Shown here one piece after another: positions 54,320 to 63,103 of a stretch of DNA of 64,000 bases. Position 1 is the first letter of the stretch. The number at the start of each line of letters is the position of its first letter. The notes below the pieces were generated by a model, which saw only the letters and a list, made by a program, of their open reading frames with translations, was not told the origin of the DNA and ran no database searches. The stretch is from Neobacillus niacini (GTDB lineage: Bacteria; Bacillota; Bacilli; Bacillales; Cytobacillaceae), in NCBI RefSeq assembly GCF_023715415.1, contig NZ_JAMBOB010000003.1, positions 62,001-126,000 on the forward strand, given 5' to 3'. The translations under genes and the position numbers were made by a program.

Positions 54320-55144
54320 TTGAATTTTGAGACGATTTTATATAAAAAAGAAGATGGAATTGCCACTGTAACAATGAATAGACCGAATAAGAGGAATGCT
54401 CAAAACGGTAGAATGATAGAGGAAATGGATATTGCTTTTGTGGATGCGGAGAGAGATAAAACAGTCAAAGTAGTGATCTTAGCAGCCGCTGGATCAACCT
54501 TTTCATCTGGGCATGATCTAAACTTATATCCAGTAGAAGAAGGAGCTTTATATAGAGCCCCTGACGTGGAAGGTAAGTGGGAATACGAAAGAGACTACTT
54601 TTTCGATAAAATATTTAGGACTTGGAACATGAAAAAACCTGTTATTGCACAGGTACAAGGTCATTGTGTTGCAGCTGGTTTTATGGTGGCAAACATGTGT
54701 GATTTAATTGTTGCTGCCGATAATGCACTATTTGGAGATCCTGTTGTAAGAATGGGTGCAGCATCCACGGAAGTCTTTTGTCATCCGTGGGTAGTGCCAG
54801 CAAGGATTGCAAAAGAAATGTTAATTACAGGAAATACGATTGATGCTGAAAGAGCTTATCAATTTGGAATGGTAAATAAAGTTGTACCGTTAGAAAAGCT
54901 TGAAGAAGAAACATTGGCATTAGCACAGCATATTGCTAAAATGCCGGCCTTCACGGTAAGCATGATTAAGAGGTCAGTTAATCGTACGTTGGATAGGATG
55001 GGTTTTACAGATTCTATCAACTCTCATTTTGAAACACATGTACTTTCACATTGGACGAATGAAGCCAAAACGTTGTTAGATGATAGTCGTAAGCAGAGCA
55101 GTAATATTAAAGAATTTATTAGTAATAGAGATGGAAAATTTTAA
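54320..55144 (+). CDS. enoyl-CoA hydratase/isomerase-family protein (crotonase)
   Basis: 274 residues. N-terminal VTMNRPNKRNAQN, oxyanion-hole segment STFSSGHDLNLYP and GHCVAAGFMVANMCDLIVAA. The region that normally carries two catalytic Glu residues reads FGDPVVRMGAASTEVFCHPW, so the first Glu (in FGQPE) is replaced and the second is uncertain. This places it in a divergent subgroup and leaves the exact reaction open (hydratase, hydrolase or isomerase). TTG start at 54320 after AAAGGAGG. Confidence 0.82.
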   Translation: MNFETILYKKEDGIATVTMNRPNKRNAQNGRMIEEMDIAFVDAERDKTVKVVILAAAGSTFSSGHDLNLYPVEEGALYRAPDVEGKWEYERDYFFDKIFRTWNMKKPVIAQVQGHCVAAGFMVANMCDLIVAADNALFGDPVVRMGAASTEVFCHPWVVPARIAKEMLITGNTIDAERAYQFGMVNKVVPLEKLEEETLALAQHIAKMPAFTVSMIKRSVNRTLDRMGFTDSINSHFETHVLSHWTNEAKTLLDDSRKQSSNIKEFISNRDGKF

Positions 55145-55174
55145 CTTGTTCATTTCCTAGCATAATGAATTGTG

Positions 55175-55283
55175 AGGAGGTGTATACACTTTTGGAGTAA
55201 AACTGGCTATGAGGAAGGGATTTATAGCATCATTCCCTAGACCATCCGATTACTCGAGAAGTAATGGATACATTACACCTCCT
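55175..55283. repeat. 10-base inverted repeat enclosing a ribosome-site sequence, in the 55145-55327 gap
   Basis: AGGAGGTGTA at 55175-55184 and its exact complement TACACCTCCT at 55274-55283 lie 89 bases apart. The first copy is a perfect Shine-Dalgarno sequence, but the only frame it serves (TTG GAG TAA) stops at once; a 28-codon ATG frame begins at 55213. It may be a decayed gene end or an SD-masking RNA structure. Confidence 0.4.
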
Positions 55284-55327
55284 GATATTTATTAACTAGG
55301 TATAGAGACAATGGGAGGCTTTAATTT

Positions 55328-56536
55328 ATGCCTAATAGAGGGAGAATTTTATTTGGTTTGTCCATCACTACTATCTTAGCCCCATTGACGCAAACTATTT
55401 ATACTCCAAGTCTTCTTCAAATCGGTGAATTTTTTAAAATTAATGTTATTCTGGTAAATTCAAGTATTTCAATTTTTTCATTGTTTTTAGCAATTGGGCA
55501 GCTTTTCGTGGGTCCAATAAGTGATACACGCGGGCGTAAAGCTGTGCTTTTACCAGGTTTAATATTATTTATCATAGGTTCAGGTATATGTTTTTTTACT
55601 GCTAATATTTATTTTTTTCTTATCGGTAGAACTATTCAGGCAATTGGAATTAGTACTGGATCAGTAATCGCAGCTGCTGTAATTGGTGATATTTATCCTG
55701 AAAAGGAAAGAGGATCTGCGCTAAGTATTTACCAAACCATGGTTTTTCTAGGTCCAGTATTTGGTCCAGTGATTGGCAGCGCTATTACAGGTTTAATTGG
55801 TTGGAAATGGGTATTTATGTTTGTTATTTTAGTTGGTGCCTTCAGTCTTTTTTATAACAAAATAACCTTATATGAAACACTGCCAAAAGAAATTGTCCCT
55901 AGAAAATTTTGTGTAAATACATATAAAAAATTTATTATTCAACCATCTTCATTTGCTATTATGTTATATGGTTTTATGCAATTTTATAGTTTTTATGTTT
56001 TTATCGTTTTTATCCCATCCCTGTTAGATCGACTATTTTCCCTCTCAATAGAAATTAAGGGGTTATTTTTTTTACCATTAACAATTGGTATTGTAATGGG
56101 TGTGTTTTTTGGTGGAAGAATGGAAAAGTATTTTTCAAGAAGGCAATTACTCATTACCAGTTCGTATAGTAGTAGTTTTATTGTTTTCCTATTTCTGATT
56201 TCTTTACAATTAAACATAATAAATGAATGGGTAATTATTATTCTCTTATTATTATATGGAGTTCTACATGGTTTAAGTCTGCCTTCACAATCAGCCGCTA
56301 TTTTAAAACTATTTCCAGAAGAAAAAGGAACATCCATCGGCTTTTTTAATTTCATCCGTTTTACTGGAAGTGCAGTAGGACCCTTGTTAGGAGCAGTTAT
56401 TTATAAACTTGGCGGTGAATTCCCTTTATATCTCACATTAAGTACTCTCTTATTGATAACTGCGATAGTCATTCATAAAAATATGTTCGAAGAATCAATT
56501 ACTATAAAGACTGATACTGTTTCCAAGGCCAAGTAA
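55328..56536 (+). CDS. MFS transporter (DHA1/Bcr-CflA-like)
   Basis: 402 residues with twelve predicted helices. Motif A in GPISDTRGRKAVLLPG and motif C in GPVFGPVIGSAI, the latter typical of drug/H+ antiporters of the DHA1 branch. It may export a toxic intermediate or, less likely, import the substrate. GGGAGG precedes the ATG. It lies in the island between the crotonase and the CaiB gene. Confidence 0.82.
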   Translation: MPNRGRILFGLSITTILAPLTQTIYTPSLLQIGEFFKINVILVNSSISIFSLFLAIGQLFVGPISDTRGRKAVLLPGLILFIIGSGICFFTANIYFFLIGRTIQAIGISTGSVIAAAVIGDIYPEKERGSALSIYQTMVFLGPVFGPVIGSAITGLIGWKWVFMFVILVGAFSLFYNKITLYETLPKEIVPRKFCVNTYKKFIIQPSSFAIMLYGFMQFYSFYVFIVFIPSLLDRLFSLSIEIKGLFFLPLTIGIVMGVFFGGRMEKYFSRRQLLITSSYSSSFIVFLFLISLQLNIINEWVIIILLLLYGVLHGLSLPSQSAAILKLFPEEKGTSIGFFNFIRFTGSAVGPLLGAVIYKLGGEFPLYLTLSTLLLITAIVIHKNMFEESITIKTDTVSKAK

Positions 56537-56567
56537 TAACAATCATTATTTTTTAGGAGGAGGGCTT

Positions 56568-57662
56568 ATGCTAAAAGGTGTTCGAATCATTGATTTTTCT
56601 CAATATTTACCTGGTCCTTATGCAACTTTACGTTTGGCAGATAAGGGGGCTGAGGTGATTAAAGTAGAATCGCCTAGTGGTGATCCTGCACGTTTTCCAC
56701 AAGAAGCAGATGGTAAAGATAGATATATTTTCCGTGCAAATAATAGAAATAAAAAAAGTATTATCTTAAATTTAAAGGATCCTTCTGATCAAGAAGTTGC
56801 AAGATTATTAATTAAGAAGTCAGATGTTGTTATGGAAAGCTTTCGTCCTGGGGTAGTAAAACGATTAGGAATTTCATATGATGAGATTGTAAGAGAAAAA
56901 CCTGACATTATCTATTGTTCCTTATCTGGGTATGGTCAAACGGGTCCACTGTCACACCTTGGTAGCCATGATTTAAATTACTTGGCTCTAAGTGGAGTAC
57001 TTGCTCAATTAAAGGATAAAGCTGGAACACCAATACACCCAAGCATTACACTAGCAGATTTAATAGGTGGAATGGCAGCAAGCGAAGCTATATCTGCGGC
57101 ACTTTTCCAAAAAGAGAGGACTGGAAAGGGACAATATATAGACCTTGCCCTTGCGGATGTCATGCTCACGCTTATGACAAATCATGAAATCATTGAATCT
57201 GCTACAGGTGACCGACATGGAATTTCTAGGTTAAATAAATCTTTAATTTGTTATTATTTATATGAAACAAAAGATGGCCGTTTTATAAGTCTAGGTGCGT
57301 TGGAAGTGAAGTTTTGGGAAAATTTTTGTCGTGCTGTTGATCGGAAAGATTGGATACTTGCCCATCTGAGTTCACCAGATGAAAATAATCGAATATTTAC
57401 AGAGGTAAAGAAATTGTTCATTAGTCGTACTTTTGAGGAATGGACTGAATTTGCTGAAACTGTTGATTGTTGTATGGCTCCGGTCTTAGAAGTAGGGGAA
57501 GTTCATCAACATTCATACCATAAGGGAAGAATGCTAATTGAGGATAGAGAAGGGCTTCGGTATGTTTCTACTCTATTTAAGAATGGATTAGTCAATTTTT
57601 CACCTTCACCAAGACAGGGAGAACACACTGATGAATTGTTAGAAAATTCACAAGGTGTATAA
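56568..57662 (+). CDS. CaiB/BaiF-family protein resembling 2-methylacyl-CoA racemase
   Basis: 364 residues. N-terminal RIIDFSQYLPGPYATLRLAD..GAEVIKVE is the class III CoA-transferase/racemase start. The segment SHDLNYLALSG with H134 and the Asp in TLADLIGG (D164) are 30 residues apart, the same spacing as the catalytic His126/Asp156 pair of mycobacterial alpha-methylacyl-CoA racemase; CoA transferases keep the Asp but not this His. It therefore more likely inverts a 2-methyl centre than moves CoA. AGGAGGAGGG precedes the ATG. Last gene of the island. Confidence 0.8.
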   Translation: MLKGVRIIDFSQYLPGPYATLRLADKGAEVIKVESPSGDPARFPQEADGKDRYIFRANNRNKKSIILNLKDPSDQEVARLLIKKSDVVMESFRPGVVKRLGISYDEIVREKPDIIYCSLSGYGQTGPLSHLGSHDLNYLALSGVLAQLKDKAGTPIHPSITLADLIGGMAASEAISAALFQKERTGKGQYIDLALADVMLTLMTNHEIIESATGDRHGISRLNKSLICYYLYETKDGRFISLGALEVKFWENFCRAVDRKDWILAHLSSPDENNRIFTEVKKLFISRTFEEWTEFAETVDCCMAPVLEVGEVHQHSYHKGRMLIEDREGLRYVSTLFKNGLVNFSPSPRQGEHTDELLENSQGV

Positions 57663-57710
57663 TTCTATTGTGGAGTTTGTTAATCTTTGAGACAATTACT
57701 GGAAGAGGTG

Positions 57711-57752
57711 AAAAACGCCAAACCTTTGCTATAGGATTGGCGTTCTTGTTTA
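57711..57752. terminator. bidirectional terminator at the right end of the island
   Basis: AACGCCAA at 57714-57721 pairs with TTGGCGTT at 57737-57744; a five-base A-run precedes it (T-run for the minus strand) and CTTGTTT follows. Shared by the CaiB gene and the ThDP enzyme gene. Confidence 0.75.
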
Positions 57753-59411
57753 GCGAGATAGTATGGTTTGGTGGTTGTTTTGGTTTGGCGGTACCATTGG
57801 ATAGACGTTTTCTTCTTCGATAATATTGAACTCCATTAGTACAGGTCCAGTACGCTGAAAGCTCAGCGCAATTATATCCCTAGCTTCCTCCGCCGTCTTG
57901 GCTTTAAAACCTTCTATACCATAGGCATCCGCAAGTTGGGCGAATTCTGGAGAAATCATTTTGACCTCTGAATATCGTCCCTGATAAAACAGTTCCTGCC
58001 ATTGGCGCACCATGCCAAGATAGCCATTATTTAATATGGCAATTTTAATTGGTAGCTGATACTTCACTATCGTAATTAATTCCTGTAGGTTCATTTGGAA
58101 GCTTCCATCTCCAGAGACACAAATAATGGATTTATCAGGATGCGCAGCAACTGCTCCAATGGCTGCCGGCAATCCATAGCCCATCGTTCCTAATCCGCCG
58201 GATGTAATGAGAGTTCTAGGCTGTGTAAATGCATAATGATGAGCGGTCCATATTTGATGCTGACCCACATCCGTAACTACTACGGTATCTTTATTGGAAT
58301 ACTTACTTAAAAGTTGGATTACCGTCTGTGGTTTAAGCAGACTTTTCGATTTATCAAAACGAGGGACTGTACGTTTCCATTCCACCACTTCGTTTGTCCA
58401 GATTTCAGTATTTCTATTAATTTGTTGATAATTTAAATGTCTTTTTATGGTTTGAAGAAACTCTTTTGCGTCGCTGACAACCGGTAAATCTACAGAAATG
58501 ATCTTATTGATTTCAGCGGGATCGATATCGACATGAATCTTCTTCGACTTTGGGGAGAAACCGCTGATTCTTCCTGTCACACGGTCACTGAAACGTACTC
58601 CGATACAAATTAAAAGGTCGGCATGATGTACAGCTTTATTGGCAGCGAATGTCCCATGCATCCCTAACATCCCTAAGAATAATGGGTTTCCTGCTTCCAA
58701 TGACCCTATTCCCAGAAGGGAACTTACAACAGGGATTCGAGACTGCTCTACAAACTTTCTTAGGTCATGAGCCGCTCCCGAAGCAATGACACCCCCACCG
58801 ATAAAGAGAACGGGTTTTCTAGCATTTTCAATTAAGTCTTTAGCGGCTTTTATTGATTTTTCTAGAATGGTCTTGTTGACTTTTGCCGGAGCCTGACGTT
58901 GAGTTGGAATATCCTTTACTGTTTGATCTGTGGTGAGTTCAATTAAAACAGGACCTGGTCTGCCATCGGCTGCTATTTTTATTGCTTTTTTAAGAACATT
59001 GATAAGTCCATTCAAGGGGTTAATTGTAAAGGCGTGCTTGGTAATGGCCATTGTGAGTCCTGGTATATTTAATTCTTGAAATGCTTCTTTTTTCATTAAA
59101 TCATGCCCAAGGTGACCTGCTATAATGATTAACGGTACGGAGTCACTAAAGGCAGTTGCAATCCCTGTAACTCCGTTGGTGATTCCGGAAGCAGATGTAA
59201 GTAGGACTACTCCAGGTCTGCCAGTTGCTCGTGCGTAACCATCAGCAGCATGAACGGCAGCTTGCTCATGCATCATCTGAAAGTATCGGACACTGGTATC
59301 TTTCGAGACCATAATTTCTTGGGCATCACTGCCAAAGAAACAGTCCACCCCAAGGTTACTAAAAGAGTTTACTATTATATCCACATCAGAATATTCTTTT
59401 ACTAATGACAT
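57750..59411 (-). CDS. acetolactate synthase large-subunit-like ThDP enzyme
   Basis: 553 residues. ThDP enzyme with the PYR domain Glu in HEQAAVHAADGYARATG, a central Rossmann-like domain, and PP-domain motif SGDGSFQMNLQELITIVKY...NNGYLGMVRQWQ, the RQWQ motif typical of acetohydroxyacid synthases. The N-terminus is unusual (FGSDAQEIM replaces the FGYPGG of AHAS). No small regulatory subunit (ilvN) or ilvC is adjacent, so this may be a catabolic or other 2-oxoacid-condensing member. The ATG follows AGGTGAAGGA on the minus strand. Confidence 0.8.
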   Translation of the reverse strand: MSLVKEYSDVDIIVNSFSNLGVDCFFGSDAQEIMVSKDTSVRYFQMMHEQAAVHAADGYARATGRPGVVLLTSASGITNGVTGIATAFSDSVPLIIIAGHLGHDLMKKEAFQELNIPGLTMAITKHAFTINPLNGLINVLKKAIKIAADGRPGPVLIELTTDQTVKDIPTQRQAPAKVNKTILEKSIKAAKDLIENARKPVLFIGGGVIASGAAHDLRKFVEQSRIPVVSSLLGIGSLEAGNPLFLGMLGMHGTFAANKAVHHADLLICIGVRFSDRVTGRISGFSPKSKKIHVDIDPAEINKIISVDLPVVSDAKEFLQTIKRHLNYQQINRNTEIWTNEVVEWKRTVPRFDKSKSLLKPQTVIQLLSKYSNKDTVVVTDVGQHQIWTAHHYAFTQPRTLITSGGLGTMGYGLPAAIGAVAAHPDKSIICVSGDGSFQMNLQELITIVKYQLPIKIAILNNGYLGMVRQWQELFYQGRYSEVKMISPEFAQLADAYGIEGFKAKTAEEARDIIALSFQRTGPVLMEFNIIEEENVYPMVPPNQNNHQTILSR

Positions 59412-59594
59412 TCCTTCACCTGATTTCTATTTTTAAAGAATATTCTAAATTATTAACAATAAGTTGTATGTGAAATAAATCATGGTTTCAAAGTTTTTTG
59501 AGTATTTCTACGTTTTCATATGAAATGAATTGTGTAAAGGTTCAGATTGGTCATTATTTTCATAGCATTCCTTTGCTGTTCTTCCATAAAAGGC

Positions 59595-59840
59595 CTATTC
59601 GCCTTTTTTCATTTCCTCATCTGTCTGCCCAGGGCTTTCGTCATGAGGGAATCGACTGTCCTCAAGGTTTTTATAATCATTATTACTCTCATTTACATTT
59701 GGTTTAGGGTCGTAGCGTACAGGACGAAAATTCACATTATTATCCTGATTTAATGCATCTCGCTTTTCTGCAGCGTTGCATCCTGCTAAAAGACCGATTG
59801 AAAGGAAAGTTAGAATCGTGATTTTCCATATCGTTTTCAT
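59595..59840 (-). CDS. small hydrophilic lipoprotein
   Basis: 81 residues: a signal peptide with a LLAGC lipobox (Cys at about 21) followed by 60 polar, Asn/Asp/Pro-rich residues with no fold I recognise. AGGAG precedes the ATG on the minus strand. Surface-exposed lipoprotein; function unknown. The opposite-strand frames across it are AT-rich shadows. Confidence 0.65.
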   Translation of the reverse strand: MKTIWKITILTFLSIGLLAGCNAAEKRDALNQDNNVNFRPVRYDPKPNVNESNNDYKNLEDSRFPHDESPGQTDEEMKKGE

Positions 59841-60004
59841 ATGGTAACTCCTCGCATCATTTTATTGGGAATGTTTTTACTATGCACGTATGTGACGTTT
59901 TTAATCGGAAAACTAATTGTGTAAATATTTACAAGTAAATAACCATTTGCCTTCCAAAAAATAAAGAAAGCAAATGGTTTAATTGGAGAGAATATTAAAC
60001 ATTA

Positions 60005-60047
60005 GATAAAAATGAAACCACCCGCTACTTTACAATAGTGGGTGGTT
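60005..60047 (-). terminator. terminator of the permease gene
   Basis: AACCACCCGCTA at 60016-60027 pairs with TAGTGGGTGGTT at 60036-60047 (one G-U or mismatch); on the minus strand it is followed by TTCATTTTTA. Confidence 0.78.
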
Positions 60048-60070
60048 GATAAATCTAATAAAAGAATGAA

Positions 60071-61222
60071 TTAGAAGATATTTAGGATTTTTAAGATTAC
60101 GTATGGAATCAACGTTAAAAAAGCTAAAAAAGAAAAGTTATATAAGCTAAACTTTAGTAAATATTTTTTACCTTCGGATGGATTGGATTGAATATACAAT
60201 TTATAGGAAATTACACTTGCCATCGAAGCAATAATGGTACCTAATCCCCCGATATTTACTCCCAATAATAATGGTTTCCAATGAGGTGTGAATTCTGCCA
60301 AAAGAATGGAGGCAGGGACATTACTAATAAATTGGCTTAAAAGGATAGAATTGAAATAAACCGATGCAGAATCTTTCAAACTAGCATTTGCCAATATATG
60401 GACGGCGTTAGTATTGGATATATTTCCTACAAAAATAAAAAAGCAGATAAAGGTTAATAGTAGCAAATAATCAATTTTATACAAAAGCTGACGATTCAAA
60501 ATCACCGCAGTCATTAATGTAAAAATAAATGCAGCTTCGTAAGGGACTACACCAAAAATGGAGGTGATGATGATCGTTAATATCACCGTCCAAGCTAACG
60601 TTTTCTTTGGATCACTCATCTGAACCTGTGCCATTTCTACCTTCAATTCTACTTTTTTAAGTCTTCGTATGAAGAAAAATAAAGAGATAAAACCTAGAAT
60701 CGCTACTGAAAGAACTGTCATGAAAAAGGGCACTGGCTTAATTCCATAAAAAGTATAAATAAACAAATTTTGCGGATTTCCCATTGGCGTTAGACTGCTG
60801 CCGATATTTGCAGCAATGGTTTGAAGGATAACGGTTTCTAACATGGGCATTTTCGTTTTCCTGCTAATAACAAGGGTCAGTGGTACAAATGTTAATAACG
60901 CCACATCATTTGTGACAAGCATGGAGCTGAAAAAACATAAAAAGATAAGAATGGCTGATAAATATTTACTATTATTGCATTTATTTATTATTGAAATAGC
61001 AAATTTGTCTAATACTCTTAATTCTTCGAAAGCCTTAATTGCCAGCATGAGGTTAAACAAACTAATTAAAACGGGGAAATTTAGATAATTAATTTTAGGA
61101 GGGTGAAACAAACAGCTTCCTATTGCTAATACAAGTGAAACGGTAAAAACTATGTCTTTTTTCAGAAAACTTACGTTTAGCTTGATTCTCTTTTTATTTT
61201 GAATTAATACTGACTCTTTCAC
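60071..61222 (-). CDS. ArsB/NhaD (ion transporter superfamily) permease
   Basis: 383 residues, about eleven membrane helices. Conserved VTNDVALLTFVPL and GSSLTPMGNPQNLFIY motifs of the ion-transporter superfamily that includes ArsB, NhaD and anion carriers, and a matching SQFISNVPASILLAEF in the second half. Shorter than ArsB (about 430). Substrate undetermined; no ars genes nearby. GTG start at 61222 with a weak site. Confidence 0.8.
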   Translation of the reverse strand: MKESVLIQNKKRIKLNVSFLKKDIVFTVSLVLAIGSCLFHPPKINYLNFPVLISLFNLMLAIKAFEELRVLDKFAISIINKCNNSKYLSAILIFLCFFSSMLVTNDVALLTFVPLTLVISRKTKMPMLETVILQTIAANIGSSLTPMGNPQNLFIYTFYGIKPVPFFMTVLSVAILGFISLFFFIRRLKKVELKVEMAQVQMSDPKKTLAWTVILTIIITSIFGVVPYEAAFIFTLMTAVILNRQLLYKIDYLLLLTFICFFIFVGNISNTNAVHILANASLKDSASVYFNSILLSQFISNVPASILLAEFTPHWKPLLLGVNIGGLGTIIASMASVISYKLYIQSNPSEGKKYLLKFSLYNFSFLAFLTLIPYVILKILNIF

Positions 61223-61405
61223 AGGACACCACCGTTAAATCTATGTTTGATTTATTTGTCGAACATTCACAACGTTATGATTCTATCACGGGGTTTTGTT
61301 TTTGGAAATCAATAGTATTGATTGCAGGGGAACTTTGTATTAAAGGATGATGTGGTATATTATGGTACTGTGTTCAAAAACAAAATCGTAATGGAGGAAC
61401 TCCGA

Positions 61406-61909
61406 ATGTATACTTCAATCTCACATTTTATCAATGAATGGAATCAAGAAGCAGCTTCAACTCAAAAGGTGTTAGATGCCTTAACAGATGAGTCACTACA
61501 ACAAAAAGTTTCAGCAGACGACCGCACATTAGGTGCAATTGCTTGGCATATAGTTTCAAGTACACCAGGAATGCTTATTGAGTTTGGTGTAACGGTAGAA
61601 TCGGTTCAAAATGAAAACAGTATTCCAACCTCCGCAAGAGAAATCGCTGAGACTTTTAGAAATGTTAGTGCAAACACAAGTAAAGCAATCGGCGAACAAT
61701 GGACAGATCAGACCTTATCCGAAATGAAAAATGTATTTGGCATGGAATTGCCAAGGGCTGCAATGCTTAATATGCTTATCAAGCACATCGTTCACCATCG
61801 CGGTCAAATGACAGTCCTAATGCGTCAAGCGGGTTTACAGGTTCCTGGAATTTATGGTCCTTCAAGAGAAGAATGGAGCCTGATGGGAATGGAAGCACCG
61901 TCAATCTAA
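61406..61909 (+). CDS. DinB-family protein
   Basis: 167 residues, a four-helix-bundle DinB-type protein with metal-ligand histidines in AIAWHIVSS and IKHIVHHRGQM. Related proteins are metal-dependent, including thiol-transferase (bacillithiol S-transferase) members. GGAGG at 61393-61397 fits the ATG at 61406. Monocistronic with its own terminator. Stress-related role is by analogy. Confidence 0.82.
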   Translation: MYTSISHFINEWNQEAASTQKVLDALTDESLQQKVSADDRTLGAIAWHIVSSTPGMLIEFGVTVESVQNENSIPTSAREIAETFRNVSANTSKAIGEQWTDQTLSEMKNVFGMELPRAAMLNMLIKHIVHHRGQMTVLMRQAGLQVPGIYGPSREEWSLMGMEAPSI

Positions 61910-61934
61910 GAATTACATAGTCCTAATTCATTTA

Positions 61935-61962
61935 AGCGCCCAGTTTGGGTGCTTTTTTTTTG
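61935..61962 (+). terminator. terminator after the DinB gene
   Basis: AGCGCCC at 61935-61941 pairs with GGGTGCT at 61947-61953, followed by eight Ts. Confidence 0.8.
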
Positions 61963-62131
61963 TCCTATCTGCTTGCAAAATAAATAAATCAAATGAATTC
62001 CTTATTCTCCTCTTTTTGACAATTGACTCAGACTTTTGATGTATTTTGTAGAATAAAATCGAAATTTATTTATTTTGGATGTATAATAGACTCTTGTGTT
62101 GTTCTATTAAAAACAAGGAGGTAATATTTTG

Positions 62132-62512
62132 ATGGAATGGACTTTATTTGGATTGTTTCTGCTTTCTGCACTATTGCTGGGATTTTCATTATTTAAGTCA
62201 TATCGTGACGCAAAAGTAGAAAAAAAGCAAATTGATTTAGTACATGTATCAATAATGAAAGAAATCAATAGCATTCAAGACTCAATCCGAGATATCGAGC
62301 TTGATATAGAAGTGGTCATTAAAGAAGCTGGAATTCAGCTTTCTGCAGAAGAAAAGCTTTTTATGCGAGAAGTCATAGACTTATATAGACGTAATTACTC
62401 AATTGAAAGCATCGCTGAGAAAAAAGAAGTACCAGAAACGAAAATCGAGCAGCTGCTAGCCCCTTATCTAAAAATTAAAGATGAAGGGGGACTTGTTGCT
62501 AATGCGAATTAA
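62132..62512 (+). CDS. unrecognised membrane-anchored helical protein
   Basis: 126 residues: one N-terminal membrane helix (LFGLFLLSALLLGFSLF), a charged helical region, and a C-terminal helix-turn-helix-like part (VIDLYRRNYSIESIAEKKEV). AAGGAGGT at 62115-62122 fits the ATG at 62132 or the TTG one codon earlier. The next gene overlaps its end by 11 bases, so the pair is translationally coupled. Function not known. Confidence 0.68.
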   Translation: MEWTLFGLFLLSALLLGFSLFKSYRDAKVEKKQIDLVHVSIMKEINSIQDSIRDIELDIEVVIKEAGIQLSAEEKLFMREVIDLYRRNYSIESIAEKKEVPETKIEQLLAPYLKIKDEGGLVANAN

Positions 62513-62978
62513 CTTATTGAGCAGCTTTGCAGCAGGAATTCTTATTGCGACAACAATCTGTGGTGTCGTTTACTTCACCGATGATACGACCTCACAAAAA
62601 GTATCAGCGAAATCTTCTGAAAAAGTGCAGCTAACAGCAGTACAGATGAAGGATAAACTTGAATCTGAAGGTTATGTTGTACAAACAAAGGAAGAACTTG
62701 AAAAGACTTTGCAAGCTGCAAAGAGTAGTGAAATACAACCGGATGATTCAAAAGAAGAGGAAAAAGCTGTCACCCAAGTGGTAGTTAATGTTGCGGATGG
62801 GATGACTAGTATCGATGTTGCGAACGTGCTTCTTCAGGCACAATTAATTCCAGATGCTTTTAAATTCACGCAGGATATAGAAGCTAGGGGACTGCAAAAC
62901 GCATTACGACCAGGTTCATTTACCGTCAACAGCAACATGTCCTACGACGAAATCATTGCTACCATTTTCACAAATTAA
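62502..62978 (+). CDS. MltG-like (YceG-domain) short protein
   Basis: 158 residues: an N-terminal membrane helix, an acidic linker, and a C-terminal part (VADGMTSIDVANVLLQAQLIPDAFKF, LRPGSFTVNSNMSYDEIIATIF) matching the substrate-binding (LysM-like) part of MltG transglycosylases. The catalytic domain of MltG, which follows in full-length enzymes (about 330 residues), is absent. Probably a wall-binding or regulatory protein rather than a lytic enzyme. Overlaps the upstream gene. Confidence 0.72.
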   Translation: MRINLLSSFAAGILIATTICGVVYFTDDTTSQKVSAKSSEKVQLTAVQMKDKLESEGYVVQTKEELEKTLQAAKSSEIQPDDSKEEEKAVTQVVVNVADGMTSIDVANVLLQAQLIPDAFKFTQDIEARGLQNALRPGSFTVNSNMSYDEIIATIFTN

Positions 62979-62992
62979 TAACACCAATATTA

Positions 62993-63021
62993 AGCCGCTC
63001 ACTAGTTGAGGCGGCTTTTCT
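62993..63021 (+). terminator. terminator after the MltG-like gene
   Basis: AGCCGCTC at 62994-63001 pairs with GAGGCGGCT at 63009-63017, followed by TTTTCTTT. Confidence 0.75.
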
Positions 63022-63103
63022 TTATAGATATATCTACTAATATATTCCAAGGATACTTTGATATGATAAAATAAAATTATTAATTCAACGAAGGAGCAAG
63101 CTT

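Noticed and set aside
59498..59753. Two overlapping 68-69-codon plus frames across the small lipoprotein
   Set aside because: No ribosome site and the opposite strand has a clear lipoprotein signal.
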